This document shows, piece after piece, positions 8,231 to 16,637 of a stretch of 33,886 nucleotides of DNA; the stretch's first letter is position 1, and each line of letters begins with the position of its first letter. The position numbers were made by a program, and so were the translations under genes. The notes under the pieces were generated by a model. That model was not told the DNA's origin and ran no database searches. It saw only the letters and a list, made by a program, of their open reading frames with translations. The stretch comes from a virus: positions 1-33,886 of IMG/VR virus record IMGVR_UViG_3300002835_000625; one strand, 5' to 3'.

Positions 8231-10364
8231 AAAAGTAGAAATAGAACTTGACGTAAAAGGTAATGTTGTTGAGAGTACAAAGAACTTAAGAGCATTAAAA
8301 CAAGAACTTAAAAATCTTCCAGCAGGTACTGCTGAATGGAATAAAATTAAAAATGACATTCGTGATATTGAAGATGCATTGGAAAGTGCTGGTCAATCAA
8401 GTGAAGATTTTAAAGGGTTACTTGAGAATGCACCTGGTCCTTTAGGTGTGTTAGGTGGTGCAATTAAGAAGGTTGAACTTGCTACCAAGTCATTTGGCGC
8501 AGCATTTAAAGCAATAGGTATTGGATTATTGGTTTCATTGATCGGTGGTTTGGTGGCGGCTTTCACTCAGACAGAAGGTGCAATGAAGAAATTTGAACCA
8601 TTGTTAATTGCAATGGAACAAATCTTTGGTGGTATAATGGAAGCATTACAACCACTTATTGATGGTTTTATTGAGTTAGCAATTCAAGTAATGCCATATG
8701 TAACCAAAGCATTTAAAGTGGTTTATTCTGCCGTTACAGCCGTATTCCAATCATTGGGTAAATTAGGTGGTGCAATCGTTAAATTATTCAAAGGAGATTT
8801 TAAAGGTGCTTGGGAAGATGCTAAATCATCTGTAACATCATTTAGTGATAACTATGAAGCGGCTACAGAAAGATTTGATAAGGGTGCTAAAAAGATGACC
8901 AAGACCCAAAAAGCAAATCTTAAAGAACAATCAGATGATAGACAAAAAGCATTAGATGCACAGTTAAAAGCATTAGATGCACAAGACAAATTGGATGCCG
9001 CTAAGATGGAAAAGATGAAAGCGGAAGCATTGGCTCTTGCTCAAACAGAACAAGAGAAATTAGATATTGAGAAAAAGTTCCACAAACTATCTTATGATGC
9101 TACATTACAAGACATTTTAGATAAACAAAAATTATATAAAAAAGATACTGCTGAATATAAAGGATTTGAAGAAAGTAAAATTAAACTTCAAACAGAAAAC
9201 ATTAACAAAACAAAAGAATTTGCTGATAAACAAAAAGAGATAACCAAGAATAGCAACAAAGAATTAATGGAGGAAGAACTTGGTGCATTGGCATTAAGAA
9301 AATCCAAAGGAGAGATTGGCGAAGAAGAATATCAAGAAGCGGTTTATCAAACAAAGAAAAAGTATGTAAAAGATAAAAAGGAATTAAACGATATTGAGAT
9401 TGCTAACGAACAGCGTTTAACCGATAAGAAAAAGAAAGAAGCGGATAAACAACGTGGTATTCTTTTCTTACAACTACAAGACCAGATAGATGCGTTAGAT
9501 AAAAAGAATGCAGAATTAGATAATGACTTTGCTGAAGATATTTTACGTTTAGAAAATAAGAAAACATATCTACAACAACAAAGAGATTTAGAACTTGCAG
9601 CGGTTGTTAATGATGAACAGAAGAAACTTGAGATAAAGAAGAAGTATGGTGACCAAATTAACGCAGTTGAAAAATCTATAACAGATACACAAAAAGCACA
9701 ACAACAAGCAAGGGTTGCATTAGCAATAGCCATTGCAGATACTTTTGCTCAATTGGGTAACTTTTTACAACAGATTGCTGGTAAGAATAAAGGACTAGCA
9801 AAAGCAGGTCTTATTATTGAACAAGCAGCAGGTATTGCTAAGATTGTTATTAATACTCAAGTAGCCGCATCTAAAGCAGGTTATCTTACACCTATGGGTA
9901 TTGCAACATTGATTGCAGGTGCTTTAGGAGTTGCAACAGCAATTGCTGCAACAGTAAAAGGTATTAGACAAATTGATGCACAAGATGCTACTGGTGGTGC
10001 TACACCAACTTCTAGTGCACCAGCACCAGCACCAAAAGCGGCAGGATATGCTGAGGGTGGAATGATTGGTGGAAAGAGACACGCACAAGGTGGAACATTG
10101 ATTGAAGCAGAACAAGGCGAGGCCGTAATGACCAGAGGTGCAGTTACAATGTTTGGACCATTATTATCAACATTAAATCAAATGGGTGGTGGAACAGCAT
10201 TTAACAAATCATCAATGGTATCAAGATTTGATAATCCTAAATCAGCGTATCCAACAGATTATATGCAACAAGCACCACAAATAATAAAATCATATGTTGT
10301 TGAGGGTGAATTAACATCAGCACAACAGAAACAAGCAAGGTTAAAAGACCTATCTACAATTTAA
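8223..10364 (+). CDS. Tail tape measure protein
   Basis: The 713-aa protein has the standard layout of a tape measure, which sets tail length and is ejected with the DNA. An N-terminal helical region (residues 1-70) is followed by a hydrophobic segment around residues 95-115 (AIGIGLLVSLIGGLVAAF) and a second hydrophobic area near 130-180. A long Lys/Glu/Gln-rich coiled coil spans about 215-490. Alanine-rich hydrophobic helices lie at about 495-590, and a Gly-rich C-terminus contains GYAEGGMIGG and AEQGEAVMTRGA. The last elements are typical of tape-measure C-termini in many siphophages. It is 713 aa, which by the usual proportionality suggests a tail of about 100 nm. The start was chosen at 8223, overlapping the preceding small gene. 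Confidence 0.88.
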   Translation: MAKKVEIELDVKGNVVESTKNLRALKQELKNLPAGTAEWNKIKNDIRDIEDALESAGQSSEDFKGLLENAPGPLGVLGGAIKKVELATKSFGAAFKAIGIGLLVSLIGGLVAAFTQTEGAMKKFEPLLIAMEQIFGGIMEALQPLIDGFIELAIQVMPYVTKAFKVVYSAVTAVFQSLGKLGGAIVKLFKGDFKGAWEDAKSSVTSFSDNYEAATERFDKGAKKMTKTQKANLKEQSDDRQKALDAQLKALDAQDKLDAAKMEKMKAEALALAQTEQEKLDIEKKFHKLSYDATLQDILDKQKLYKKDTAEYKGFEESKIKLQTENINKTKEFADKQKEITKNSNKELMEEELGALALRKSKGEIGEEEYQEAVYQTKKKYVKDKKELNDIEIANEQRLTDKKKKEADKQRGILFLQLQDQIDALDKKNAELDNDFAEDILRLENKKTYLQQQRDLELAAVVNDEQKKLEIKKKYGDQINAVEKSITDTQKAQQQARVALAIAIADTFAQLGNFLQQIAGKNKGLAKAGLIIEQAAGIAKIVINTQVAASKAGYLTPMGIATLIAGALGVATAIAATVKGIRQIDAQDATGGATPTSSAPAPAPKAAGYAEGGMIGGKRHAQGGTLIEAEQGEAVMTRGAVTMFGPLLSTLNQMGGGTAFNKSSMVSRFDNPKSAYPTDYMQQAPQIIKSYVVEGELTSAQQKQARLKDLSTI

Positions 10365-10369
10365 TATAT

Positions 10370-12325
10370 ATGATAAAGAATGAAACAATATTTGAATTAA
10401 GAATTGACGATGAGGATGAATTATCTGGTATTGATAGTATCTCATTAGTTGATGACCCAGCGATTGAAGTTAATTGGGTTGCATTCAAGAAAGAAAAACA
10501 ACAAGATTTTCACATCCCTGACGGTGAAGACAATAAGTACATTGAGAAATTAATGGCTATTGCACAGGATGAACAGGAATTATTTGATGAAGGTTGGGTG
10601 GTAGATAAAGTAACCATTGTTGGTGAAAATGAATTTATATCAACCAATCCTAACGGACCTTCAATAGAAGATGAAAAAGAATATAACGTACGTTACAAGT
10701 ACATTTTAAATCCACGTATTACAGGTCAAAGTGCTGTAATTAATACGACCAGAGATTTTTGCAAATCGCTAATTGCTAAAAACTATGTATGGAGAGTTGA
10801 GGACATGGATAAAACTCAAAACGATTTTGGCGATAGCGCAATGGTTTGGAGAGGTGGTTTTAACTGTCGTCACGTATGGTCTAGGATTGAATATAAGAAA
10901 GATGCGACAATCGTTAATAAAGCATCTGTTAATAAAGGTAAAGTTACTATCGGTGGGTTTCCTACTGATATGGTTCCAGATACAAGAGTATTAGGTTATG
11001 ACGAACCTTCAACTGTAACATCAAAAACATTGGCAAACCCATCACCATCAACGGTGAGAAACCTAGGATTGTCAAAAGAGAAGATGGAAGAAGATTGTCC
11101 AATTGCCACACAAGATGTTGAAACAAATTTAAAGAATAGACAGAGAGCAATTGATGAAGCACATTATGGTCCACTTAATCCTAATGAACCAAACGAAGAA
11201 TATTGGCAAAAGAAAGCGGAAATGTTTGGTGGTGATATTGAGTCAGCAAAGAAAGCATTATGTGGAAACTGTGCGTTCTTTGTTAAGACACCAAGTATGT
11301 TACAGTGTATTGCGGATGGTATAAATGATATTAATGAATTGGATACTATACAAGTAGCAAATATAGGTTACTGTGAGGCATTTGATTTTAAATGTGCTGG
11401 AGCAAGAACCTGTGATGCTTGGGTTGTAGGTGGACCAATCGTTGATGAAGATATGGGTTATGATGTTGGGACAATAGGTGGTTATGTAGATCCAGGTGTT
11501 ACTGGAAACACAATACCAAAATCTATAACTAAACCATCAATGTTTGAGAGTTATTCAGATTATCCTGATAGTGTTAAAAACAACGCTAAAGCGGTATTAA
11601 AATATGCTGAAGAGAATGGATGGGGTTCTTGTGGTACAGAGGTAGGAAAACAACGTGCTAATCAATTGGCTAAAGGTGAACCTATTTCAGAAGATACAAT
11701 CCGCAGAATGTACTCTTATCTATCAAGACACGCAGTTGATTTAGATAGTTCAAAAGGATATGGTGATGGATGTGGTAAACTGATGTATGATGCTTGGGGT
11801 GGTAAATCTGCTCTAAGTTGGTCAGAGGCCAAAATAAAGACCATAGAGAAGGAGAAAATGTCAAAGCAAAGATTTGCTACAGATGATGAAAAGCGTATTG
11901 TGATAGGACCAGCAATGATACCAGATTTAAAAATATTCCGTAAAGATAGCAAGGGTAATCCATACTATGTTTATTTCAGTTCTGATACCATCAAAATGAT
12001 TGCTGAGAAGTATATGCGTAACAAGTACATTGATAACAACGATGAGAACCATAATGGTAAAGCGGTGTCAGATGTATATGTGGTTGAGAGTTGGATTAAG
12101 GAAGATGTTCAGGATAAATCCAGCAAGTATGGTTATTCGGATCTACCTGTCGGAACTTGGTTTGTATCAATGAAGGTTAGAAATGATGAGGTATGGAAGA
12201 AGGTTAAAGAAGGTTATTTAAACGGCTTTAGCGTGTCTGGTTACTTTGAAGAGGTGGCATCATTCTGCATGGAAGAGATGTTCCTTAAACAAGTAGTGAA
12301 GATATTAAATAACGTAAATGATTAA
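10370..12325 (+). CDS. Multidomain MuF-like / Cys-rich / XkdF-type prohead protease polyprotein
   Basis: Four modules can be read in 651 aa. Residues about 60-172 end in RGGFNCRHVW (161-170), the closing motif of MuF/SPP1 gp7-type head morphogenesis proteins. Residues 298-348 hold six Cys (298, 301, 313, 335, 342, 348), resembling the small Cys-rich, HiPIP-like domain found fused to phage head proteins. Residues about 395-485 contain ENGWGSCGTEVGKQRANQL, a recurrent phage helical domain. Residues about 505-640 resemble XkdF-type prohead protease: YVVESWIKED, the GTWFVSMKV strand and GFSVSGYFEE. The protease would mature scaffold and capsid inside the prohead. It lies directly upstream of scaffold and capsid genes. 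Odd feature: residues 364-374 (YDVGTIGGYVD) nearly repeat the capsid N-terminus. MuF fused to a protease in one chain is uncommon. Confidence 0.7.
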   Translation: MIKNETIFELRIDDEDELSGIDSISLVDDPAIEVNWVAFKKEKQQDFHIPDGEDNKYIEKLMAIAQDEQELFDEGWVVDKVTIVGENEFISTNPNGPSIEDEKEYNVRYKYILNPRITGQSAVINTTRDFCKSLIAKNYVWRVEDMDKTQNDFGDSAMVWRGGFNCRHVWSRIEYKKDATIVNKASVNKGKVTIGGFPTDMVPDTRVLGYDEPSTVTSKTLANPSPSTVRNLGLSKEKMEEDCPIATQDVETNLKNRQRAIDEAHYGPLNPNEPNEEYWQKKAEMFGGDIESAKKALCGNCAFFVKTPSMLQCIADGINDINELDTIQVANIGYCEAFDFKCAGARTCDAWVVGGPIVDEDMGYDVGTIGGYVDPGVTGNTIPKSITKPSMFESYSDYPDSVKNNAKAVLKYAEENGWGSCGTEVGKQRANQLAKGEPISEDTIRRMYSYLSRHAVDLDSSKGYGDGCGKLMYDAWGGKSALSWSEAKIKTIEKEKMSKQRFATDDEKRIVIGPAMIPDLKIFRKDSKGNPYYVYFSSDTIKMIAEKYMRNKYIDNNDENHNGKAVSDVYVVESWIKEDVQDKSSKYGYSDLPVGTWFVSMKVRNDEVWKKVKEGYLNGFSVSGYFEEVASFCMEEMFLKQVVKILNNVND

Positions 12326-12329
12326 TTTT

Positions 12330-12365
12330 TTTGGAATATATATAAAAATCCATATTTAATAATAG
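12330..12365 (+). promoter_or_regulatory. Late promoter candidate before scaffold gene
   Basis: CATATTTAATAATA (12351-12364) is one mismatch from the TATATTTAATAATA word found before three other late genes. A TTTG lies at 12330-12333, 17 bases upstream. This spacing is close to the Bacteroidota -33 TTTG / -7 TAnnTTTG layout. It sits in the 72-bp gap between the protease and scaffold genes, where a new transcript for the head genes would be expected. Confidence 0.5.
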
Positions 12366-12397
12366 AACGAATAATAATAAAACAAATAAAATAGATT

Positions 12398-13156
12398 ATG
12401 TCAAATTCAAAAACCGCAATCGCTGAGATTAAAAAATTAATGAAGCAGTTTGGTTTCTTATCTGATGATGCTACTTTAAAATCTTTCAAATTGGAAGATA
12501 ATACAATTCTACAAACAGCAGATTTAAAGGTTGGAGAGAAAATCTCTAAGATTAATGATGCGTTTCAACAAGTTGCATTAGAAGATGGTAAGTTCAGATT
12601 GGTTGAAAACTTTGAAATAGAGGTTGTAAACGGAGAAATTAAATCTGTAAAAGAGATTTTTGTTGACGCAAAATTGGCTGATGGTACTGTAATAAAGGTT
12701 GAAGGTGACGGTCTTATGGAAGGTGCTAAAGTTGTAGTAGTAACTGAAGATGCAGAAATTCCTGCACCAGATGGAGTACACGAACTAGAGGACGGAAGTA
12801 AGGTTGAAACCAAAGATGGTGTTATTGTTAAGGTTGAAGAAGCATTAGAAGAAGAACTTCCAAAAGAAGGTCCAGATGCTATGCCTCCAGCAATTGATGA
12901 ACCAGCAACTGAAGGACCAAAAGTAGAAGTTGAGATGCTTGAGATGTTAAAAGATTTTGTAAAGAAAATGTCTGAGAAGATGGGTTCTTTAGAAAATAAA
13001 ATAAAAGACGTTGAAGCACAATTCAATTCATTTAAAAAAGAACCAGGAGCAAAACCAATTGCTAATGGAAAAACTGAAAAGTTTAATAATGTTTCAAATG
13101 AAGATTTAGAGGATAAAATCTCTATGATTATGTCATTAAGAAGCACAAACAAATAA
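12398..13156 (+). CDS. Scaffold-like head assembly protein (252 aa)
   Basis: The protein is acidic and lies between the prohead protease and the major capsid gene, the usual place of the scaffold. Residues 1-140 contain beta-hairpin-like repeats of the form LADGTVIKVEGDG, PDGVHELEDGSKVETKDGVIVKV. An Ala/Pro/Glu-rich linker covers about 145-175. Residues 178-215 form a coiled coil (EMLEMLKDFVKKMSEKMGSLENKIKDVE), typical of scaffolding and protease-substrate proteins. A charged tail follows. The first half is unlike classical all-helical scaffolds, so it might instead be a decoration-type protein. Position and the coiled coil favour scaffold. It has its own upstream promoter candidate. Confidence 0.65.
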   Translation: MSNSKTAIAEIKKLMKQFGFLSDDATLKSFKLEDNTILQTADLKVGEKISKINDAFQQVALEDGKFRLVENFEIEVVNGEIKSVKEIFVDAKLADGTVIKVEGDGLMEGAKVVVVTEDAEIPAPDGVHELEDGSKVETKDGVIVKVEEALEEELPKEGPDAMPPAIDEPATEGPKVEVEMLEMLKDFVKKMSEKMGSLENKIKDVEAQFNSFKKEPGAKPIANGKTEKFNNVSNEDLEDKISMIMSLRSTNK

Positions 13157-13182
13157 TTAAAAAAAATAAAAAAATTAAAATT

Positions 13183-14151
13183 ATGAAAATTTTATCAAGA
13201 GAACAATTCGCATATGACGTAGCAACTATCGGTGGATACGTTGACCAAGTTGGTGGTGAATTACTTTCAAAAGCACTTATCGGTGCAACAACTCCTAAGT
13301 ACGTTAACGTACGTTTAGGTATTAAAGGAACACAAGCGTTGAACCTATTAAACTCAACTCCTTATTTCCAATCAGGTACTTGCGGATGGACATCATCTGG
13401 TACTACTGAGTTTACTCAAACTAACATCACAACTTGTGCTGAGAAATATAACGAAGCATTATGTTACAAAGATTTGTATGATACATACCAATCAATGTTG
13501 ATGGCTCCAGGTCAAACACAAGAGACCGTACCGTTTGAGGTTCAAATATCAGAATTAAAAGTAAAACAAATTCAACAAAGAATTGAACAAAAATTATGGC
13601 AAGCGGCTCCAGCATCAGGCGACTGTTTCTCTGGTTTCACTTACTTAATTGCATCAGGTCAAACTGGTGTTGCTGTATCTGCTTCAGGTACAACTTTCTC
13701 TCCTTCTGCTGCTTACGGTACAAACGGTAACCCAATCACTGAGGTAGATAAATTAATTAACGCATTATCTGATGATGCAATGTCTCGTGAAGATTTGGTG
13801 TGTTTTATGTCATACCAATCGTTCCGACTCTATGTTCAGGCCTTAACACGTGCTAACTTCTTCGCTAACTACATTGGTGCAACTGATGTAACTGGTATGA
13901 TGGAAGCAACTCATCCAAACACAAACGTAAAGGTTATCCCTACGATTGGTTTGAATGGTTCTAACCAAGTAACAATCGGACCAGCGGAGTACATGGTAGT
14001 AGGTTTTGACCTTTTATCAGATCACGAAAAATTGGTTGTATGGTACTCAAAAGATTTTGATGAGTTGAGATTACGTGCAAACTATAACTACGGTGTAACA
14101 ATCGCTAAGTTTGGTTCAACTGCATACTTTGCAACAAATGGTTTAAGTTAA
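13183..14151 (+). CDS. Major capsid protein
   Basis: The 322-aa protein follows the scaffold gene after 26 bases and is followed by a clear terminator, consistent with a very highly expressed virion protein. Codon use shifts toward C-ending codons (AAC, TTC, TAC) compared with neighbours, a common sign of high expression. It includes an N-terminal arm (residues 1-40), a helix (QISELKVKQIQQRIEQKLWQAAP, about residues 124-146), and a loop region followed by an Ala/Asp-rich helix and beta strands. These are compatible with the HK97 fold, though the fold cannot be proven from sequence alone. Residues 11-21 (YDVATIGGYVD) nearly repeat a segment of the protease polyprotein. No Shine-Dalgarno precedes it; the leader is A-rich, as in Bacteroidota. 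Confidence 0.85.
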   Translation: MKILSREQFAYDVATIGGYVDQVGGELLSKALIGATTPKYVNVRLGIKGTQALNLLNSTPYFQSGTCGWTSSGTTEFTQTNITTCAEKYNEALCYKDLYDTYQSMLMAPGQTQETVPFEVQISELKVKQIQQRIEQKLWQAAPASGDCFSGFTYLIASGQTGVAVSASGTTFSPSAAYGTNGNPITEVDKLINALSDDAMSREDLVCFMSYQSFRLYVQALTRANFFANYIGATDVTGMMEATHPNTNVKVIPTIGLNGSNQVTIGPAEYMVVGFDLLSDHEKLVVWYSKDFDELRLRANYNYGVTIAKFGSTAYFATNGLS

Positions 14152-14174
14152 TCTAAATCAAAAATATAAAAACC

Positions 14175-14201
14175 TGAGAGGTGAAAGGCCTCTCATTTTT
14201 T
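14175..14201 (+). terminator. Rho-independent terminator after capsid gene
   Basis: TGAGAGG (14175-14181) pairs perfectly with CCTCTCA (14189-14195) across a seven-base loop, followed by a run of six T. It lies 24 bases after the capsid stop and would end a capsid-only or scaffold-capsid transcript. Confidence 0.85.
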
Positions 14202-14236
14202 AAAAAAAATAAACTAAAAAATTAATATACAATAAT

Positions 14237-14773
14237 ATGAGTTGTTTTATCTCTTCAGGAGTTCAATTATCTTGTTCCGATGGAATTGGGGGAATTAAAA
14301 AGATATACGTTGTTGGTGGCGGTGGTGAAGTTACTGGTTATACATACTCAGTAGATGGGTCTATTACAGGCGCAACTTCAACTAGTGGAACTACTTTGTA
14401 CGGATTTGAATTAAAACGTAATACAAGTTCACTTTCTCAAAATGTTCAAAAGTCATTTGAGAACGGAACTATATTTTTTGAACAAGTTCTTACTGCTATC
14501 TTATTCAAATATGACCAAGACAAAAGAAACCAATTGAAAATCTTATCTCAAAACGACCAAATACAAATCGTTGCTATTGACCAAAATGATGTACAATATC
14601 TTTTAGGTCAAGTTAATGGATTGTATTTGAGTGGTGGTAGCGCTGCTACAGGTACTGCATTCGGTGATCGCAATGGCTATGAACTTATCTTCACAGGGGC
14701 CGAACAAGAACCAGCAAGAGTTATTGATGGTACTTTAGCATCAGTATTTGCAGGAGCTTCAATTTCAGGTTAA
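14237..14773 (+). CDS. Probable major tail tube protein (178 aa)
   Basis: The 178-aa protein begins MSCFISSGVQLSCSDGIGGIKKIYVV, a beginning I associate with a common Bacteroidota phage structural family. It is beta-rich with one central helix (SLSQNVQKSFENGTIFFEQVLTAILF) and ends in a Gly/Ala segment. Size, solitary position between two terminators, and closeness to the capsid gene fit an abundant virion subunit such as the tail tube. It could also be a head-completion or decoration protein. No sequence motif settles this. Confidence 0.5.
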   Translation: MSCFISSGVQLSCSDGIGGIKKIYVVGGGGEVTGYTYSVDGSITGATSTSGTTLYGFELKRNTSSLSQNVQKSFENGTIFFEQVLTAILFKYDQDKRNQLKILSQNDQIQIVAIDQNDVQYLLGQVNGLYLSGGSAATGTAFGDRNGYELIFTGAEQEPARVIDGTLASVFAGASISG

Positions 14774-14820
14774 ATTAGTAGGTCGTTGTGACTGAATATC
14801 TATATCTAAATCCAATAAAG

Positions 14821-14843
14821 AGGGACAGTAATGTCCCTTTTTT
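14821..14843 (+). terminator. Rho-independent terminator after tube candidate
   Basis: AGGGACA (14821-14827) and TGTCCCT (14832-14838) form a perfect seven-base stem with a four-base loop, continued by a T run to 14843. Together with the terminator at 14175 it isolates the 178-aa gene as its own unit. Confidence 0.88.
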
Positions 14844-14870
14844 GCGTTATTAAAAATCAATTTCATTTTT

Positions 14871-14886
14871 TTTATATTTAATAATA
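14871..14886 (+). promoter_or_regulatory. Late promoter candidate TTTATATTTAATAATA
   Basis: The word TTTATATTTAATAATA follows the terminator at 14821-14843 and ends 13 bases before the ATG at 14900. The same 16-mer is found at 24291 and 27551. It contains TATATTTA, one base away from the Bacteroidota -7 element TAnnTTTG. It would drive the portal/connector operon. Confidence 0.55.
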
Positions 14887-14899
14887 TAGAGAACACATT

Positions 14900-15274
14900 A
14901 TGTTATACTTACAAAAAGGACAACAAAACGAATTGGTGATGAATATCAACAATAACTCAACAACTACCTTTACTGGTTATACTTTGACATTTACACATAT
15001 TATGTCAAGTGAGGTTAAGAGTTATACAGTTAGTACTTCTGACCCTTTAGAATATGCTCAAAATATTCGTTATTGTGAGATAATATTAAATCTTCAAGAC
15101 CCAGGTCAGGATTTAAATTATGAGGGTGAATACAATCTAAACATTTATGGTAATGGAACAGAACTAGTTTTTACAGGTATAGCAATACTTCAAGGAACAG
15201 AAGAAGAACCATTCTTTACCACATACGTTTCACCAAACGAGAATAATGAGAATTATATATACATACAAGATTAG
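14900..15274 (+). CDS. Small beta-rich structural protein (124 aa)
   Basis: The 124-aa protein begins MLYLQKGQQNELVMNINNNS and is Thr/Tyr/Glu-rich with alternating strands (YTLTFTHIMSSEVKSYTV, EGEYNLNIYGNG, ELVFTGIAIL). The pattern resembles a single beta-sandwich such as those found in baseplate or head-fibre N-terminal domains, and similar short proteins sit beside portal genes in Bacteroidota phages. It ends two bases before the portal start. It is probably a virion component; a precise role cannot be given. Confidence 0.55.
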   Translation: MLYLQKGQQNELVMNINNNSTTTFTGYTLTFTHIMSSEVKSYTVSTSDPLEYAQNIRYCEIILNLQDPGQDLNYEGEYNLNIYGNGTELVFTGIAILQGTEEEPFFTTYVSPNENNENYIYIQD

Positions 15275-15276
15275 TT

Positions 15277-16635
15277 ATGAGTGAAATAAAGAAAGCAGAA
15301 TTTCAAAAAATTAAGTTTCAAACCGCATCGGTTCCAGTATATTCAGAAGTGCTACAACGTAGTCCTTGGGTATTTTATGGCGAAAATAACTTACTACCAA
15401 ATTACTTTATACAATTATATGACAACTGTGCAATACATAAAGCTGTTGTTACATCTAAAGTAAATCAGATTATGGGTGATGGATTGGTGTCATTAAACAA
15501 CCCAATGGCTACCGTTAATTTGATTAATACTCGTGAGAATGTTACAGAGGTAATGAAGAAAGCGGTATTGGACTTTATGTTATTTGGTGGGTTTGCGTTA
15601 AACGTTGTTTGGACCAAGGATAAAAAACAAGTCGCTGAAATATACCATCTTGATTTTAGTAGAATTAGAAGTGGTAAATTAAGCGATGATGATGTAATAG
15701 AACATTATTATTACTGTCCAGATTGGAAACAAATTAGAAAGTTTCCACCAGAAGAATATCCAGCATTCAATCAAGAAAAGGGTGGGTCTCAGATTTATTA
15801 CTTTAAATGTTATCAACCAAATTTAACATACTATCCAATCCCTGACTGGTCTGCTGGTCAAAGAGCAATTGAGATAGATATTGAAGCAAAGAATTTCCAT
15901 ATGAATAACCTACGTAAAGGTATGGTTCCTTCATTATGGATCAATTATAATAACGGTATTCCAGGTGAAGAAGAACAAAGAATATTGGTTCGTGCTTTAG
16001 AAGAGCAATACGGTGGAACAGACAACGCAGGACAAGCCATTATCTCATTCAATGAGAGCAAAGAATTATCACCTGAGATTACACAAATCCCACGTAATGA
16101 TAATGACAATTACTATCAATCTTTAAACGATGACATTACACGTTCAATACTATCCGCACATAGAGTTTCTAGTGCTGAGTTATTTGGCATTGCTACCGCT
16201 GGTAAATTGGGTGGAGGCAATGAGATTGTGGAGCATTCTGAATACTTCCGCAAGATGGTTATTCAACCGTATCAGAATGAAATTCTCCCAGCATTTAGCA
16301 AATTGGTTTCATTAAAATTTGATAAGCCAACAACATTTGAAGTTAAACCTTTATCATTATTCTTAACAGGTGATGTTAAAGAGAACCCAGTTGTTGATGA
16401 CAAACCTGTTACACCAGTTCAAGTTGGTGAGCCAGAAGGAGAACAACAATTAATCAATGAGAATATCAAGAAATTATCTGGAAGAGAATACCAGGGTTTA
16501 TTGAGAATTGTAAGAGAATATAATAAAGAAAAAATAAACCGTATGCAGGCAGCACAAATGTTAATGGCTGGTTATGGATTAACAGAAGAGCAATGCAATG
16601 CTTGGTTGGGAGAAGAAGAATTAAACTATAATTAA
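15277..16635 (+). CDS. Portal protein
   Basis: The 452-aa protein is the likely portal, the dodecameric ring through which DNA enters and leaves the capsid and where the tail attaches. Typical portal elements are an N-terminal stretch with YGENNLLPNYFIQLYDNCAIHKAVVTSKVNQIMGDG split over residues about 34-70, then LDFMLFGGFALNVVW, then strands with IYHLDFSRIR. The central region has an acidic loop, and a stem-helix region (SLNDDITRSILSAHRVSSAELFGI) is followed by KLGGGNEIVEHSEYF and VIQPYQNEILPAF, as in SPP1-like portals. The C-terminus is charged and variable. The connector protein follows directly (TAACGATG). Confidence is high from motif order and length. Confidence 0.87.
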   Translation: MSEIKKAEFQKIKFQTASVPVYSEVLQRSPWVFYGENNLLPNYFIQLYDNCAIHKAVVTSKVNQIMGDGLVSLNNPMATVNLINTRENVTEVMKKAVLDFMLFGGFALNVVWTKDKKQVAEIYHLDFSRIRSGKLSDDDVIEHYYYCPDWKQIRKFPPEEYPAFNQEKGGSQIYYFKCYQPNLTYYPIPDWSAGQRAIEIDIEAKNFHMNNLRKGMVPSLWINYNNGIPGEEEQRILVRALEEQYGGTDNAGQAIISFNESKELSPEITQIPRNDNDNYYQSLNDDITRSILSAHRVSSAELFGIATAGKLGGGNEIVEHSEYFRKMVIQPYQNEILPAFSKLVSLKFDKPTTFEVKPLSLFLTGDVKENPVVDDKPVTPVQVGEPEGEQQLINENIKKLSGREYQGLLRIVREYNKEKINRMQAAQMLMAGYGLTEEQCNAWLGEEELNYN

Positions 16636-16637
16636 CG

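Noticed and set aside
9347-9733. Minus-strand ORF of 128 aa inside the tape measure
   Set aside because: Ser/Phe/Cys-rich shadow of a Lys/Glu-rich coiled coil on the other strand; no promoter nearby.
12565-13152. Minus-strand ORF of 195 aa opposite the scaffold gene
   Set aside because: Ser/Thr/Pro-rich product is the antisense of an acidic coding region; the plus-strand gene fits operon context and codon use.
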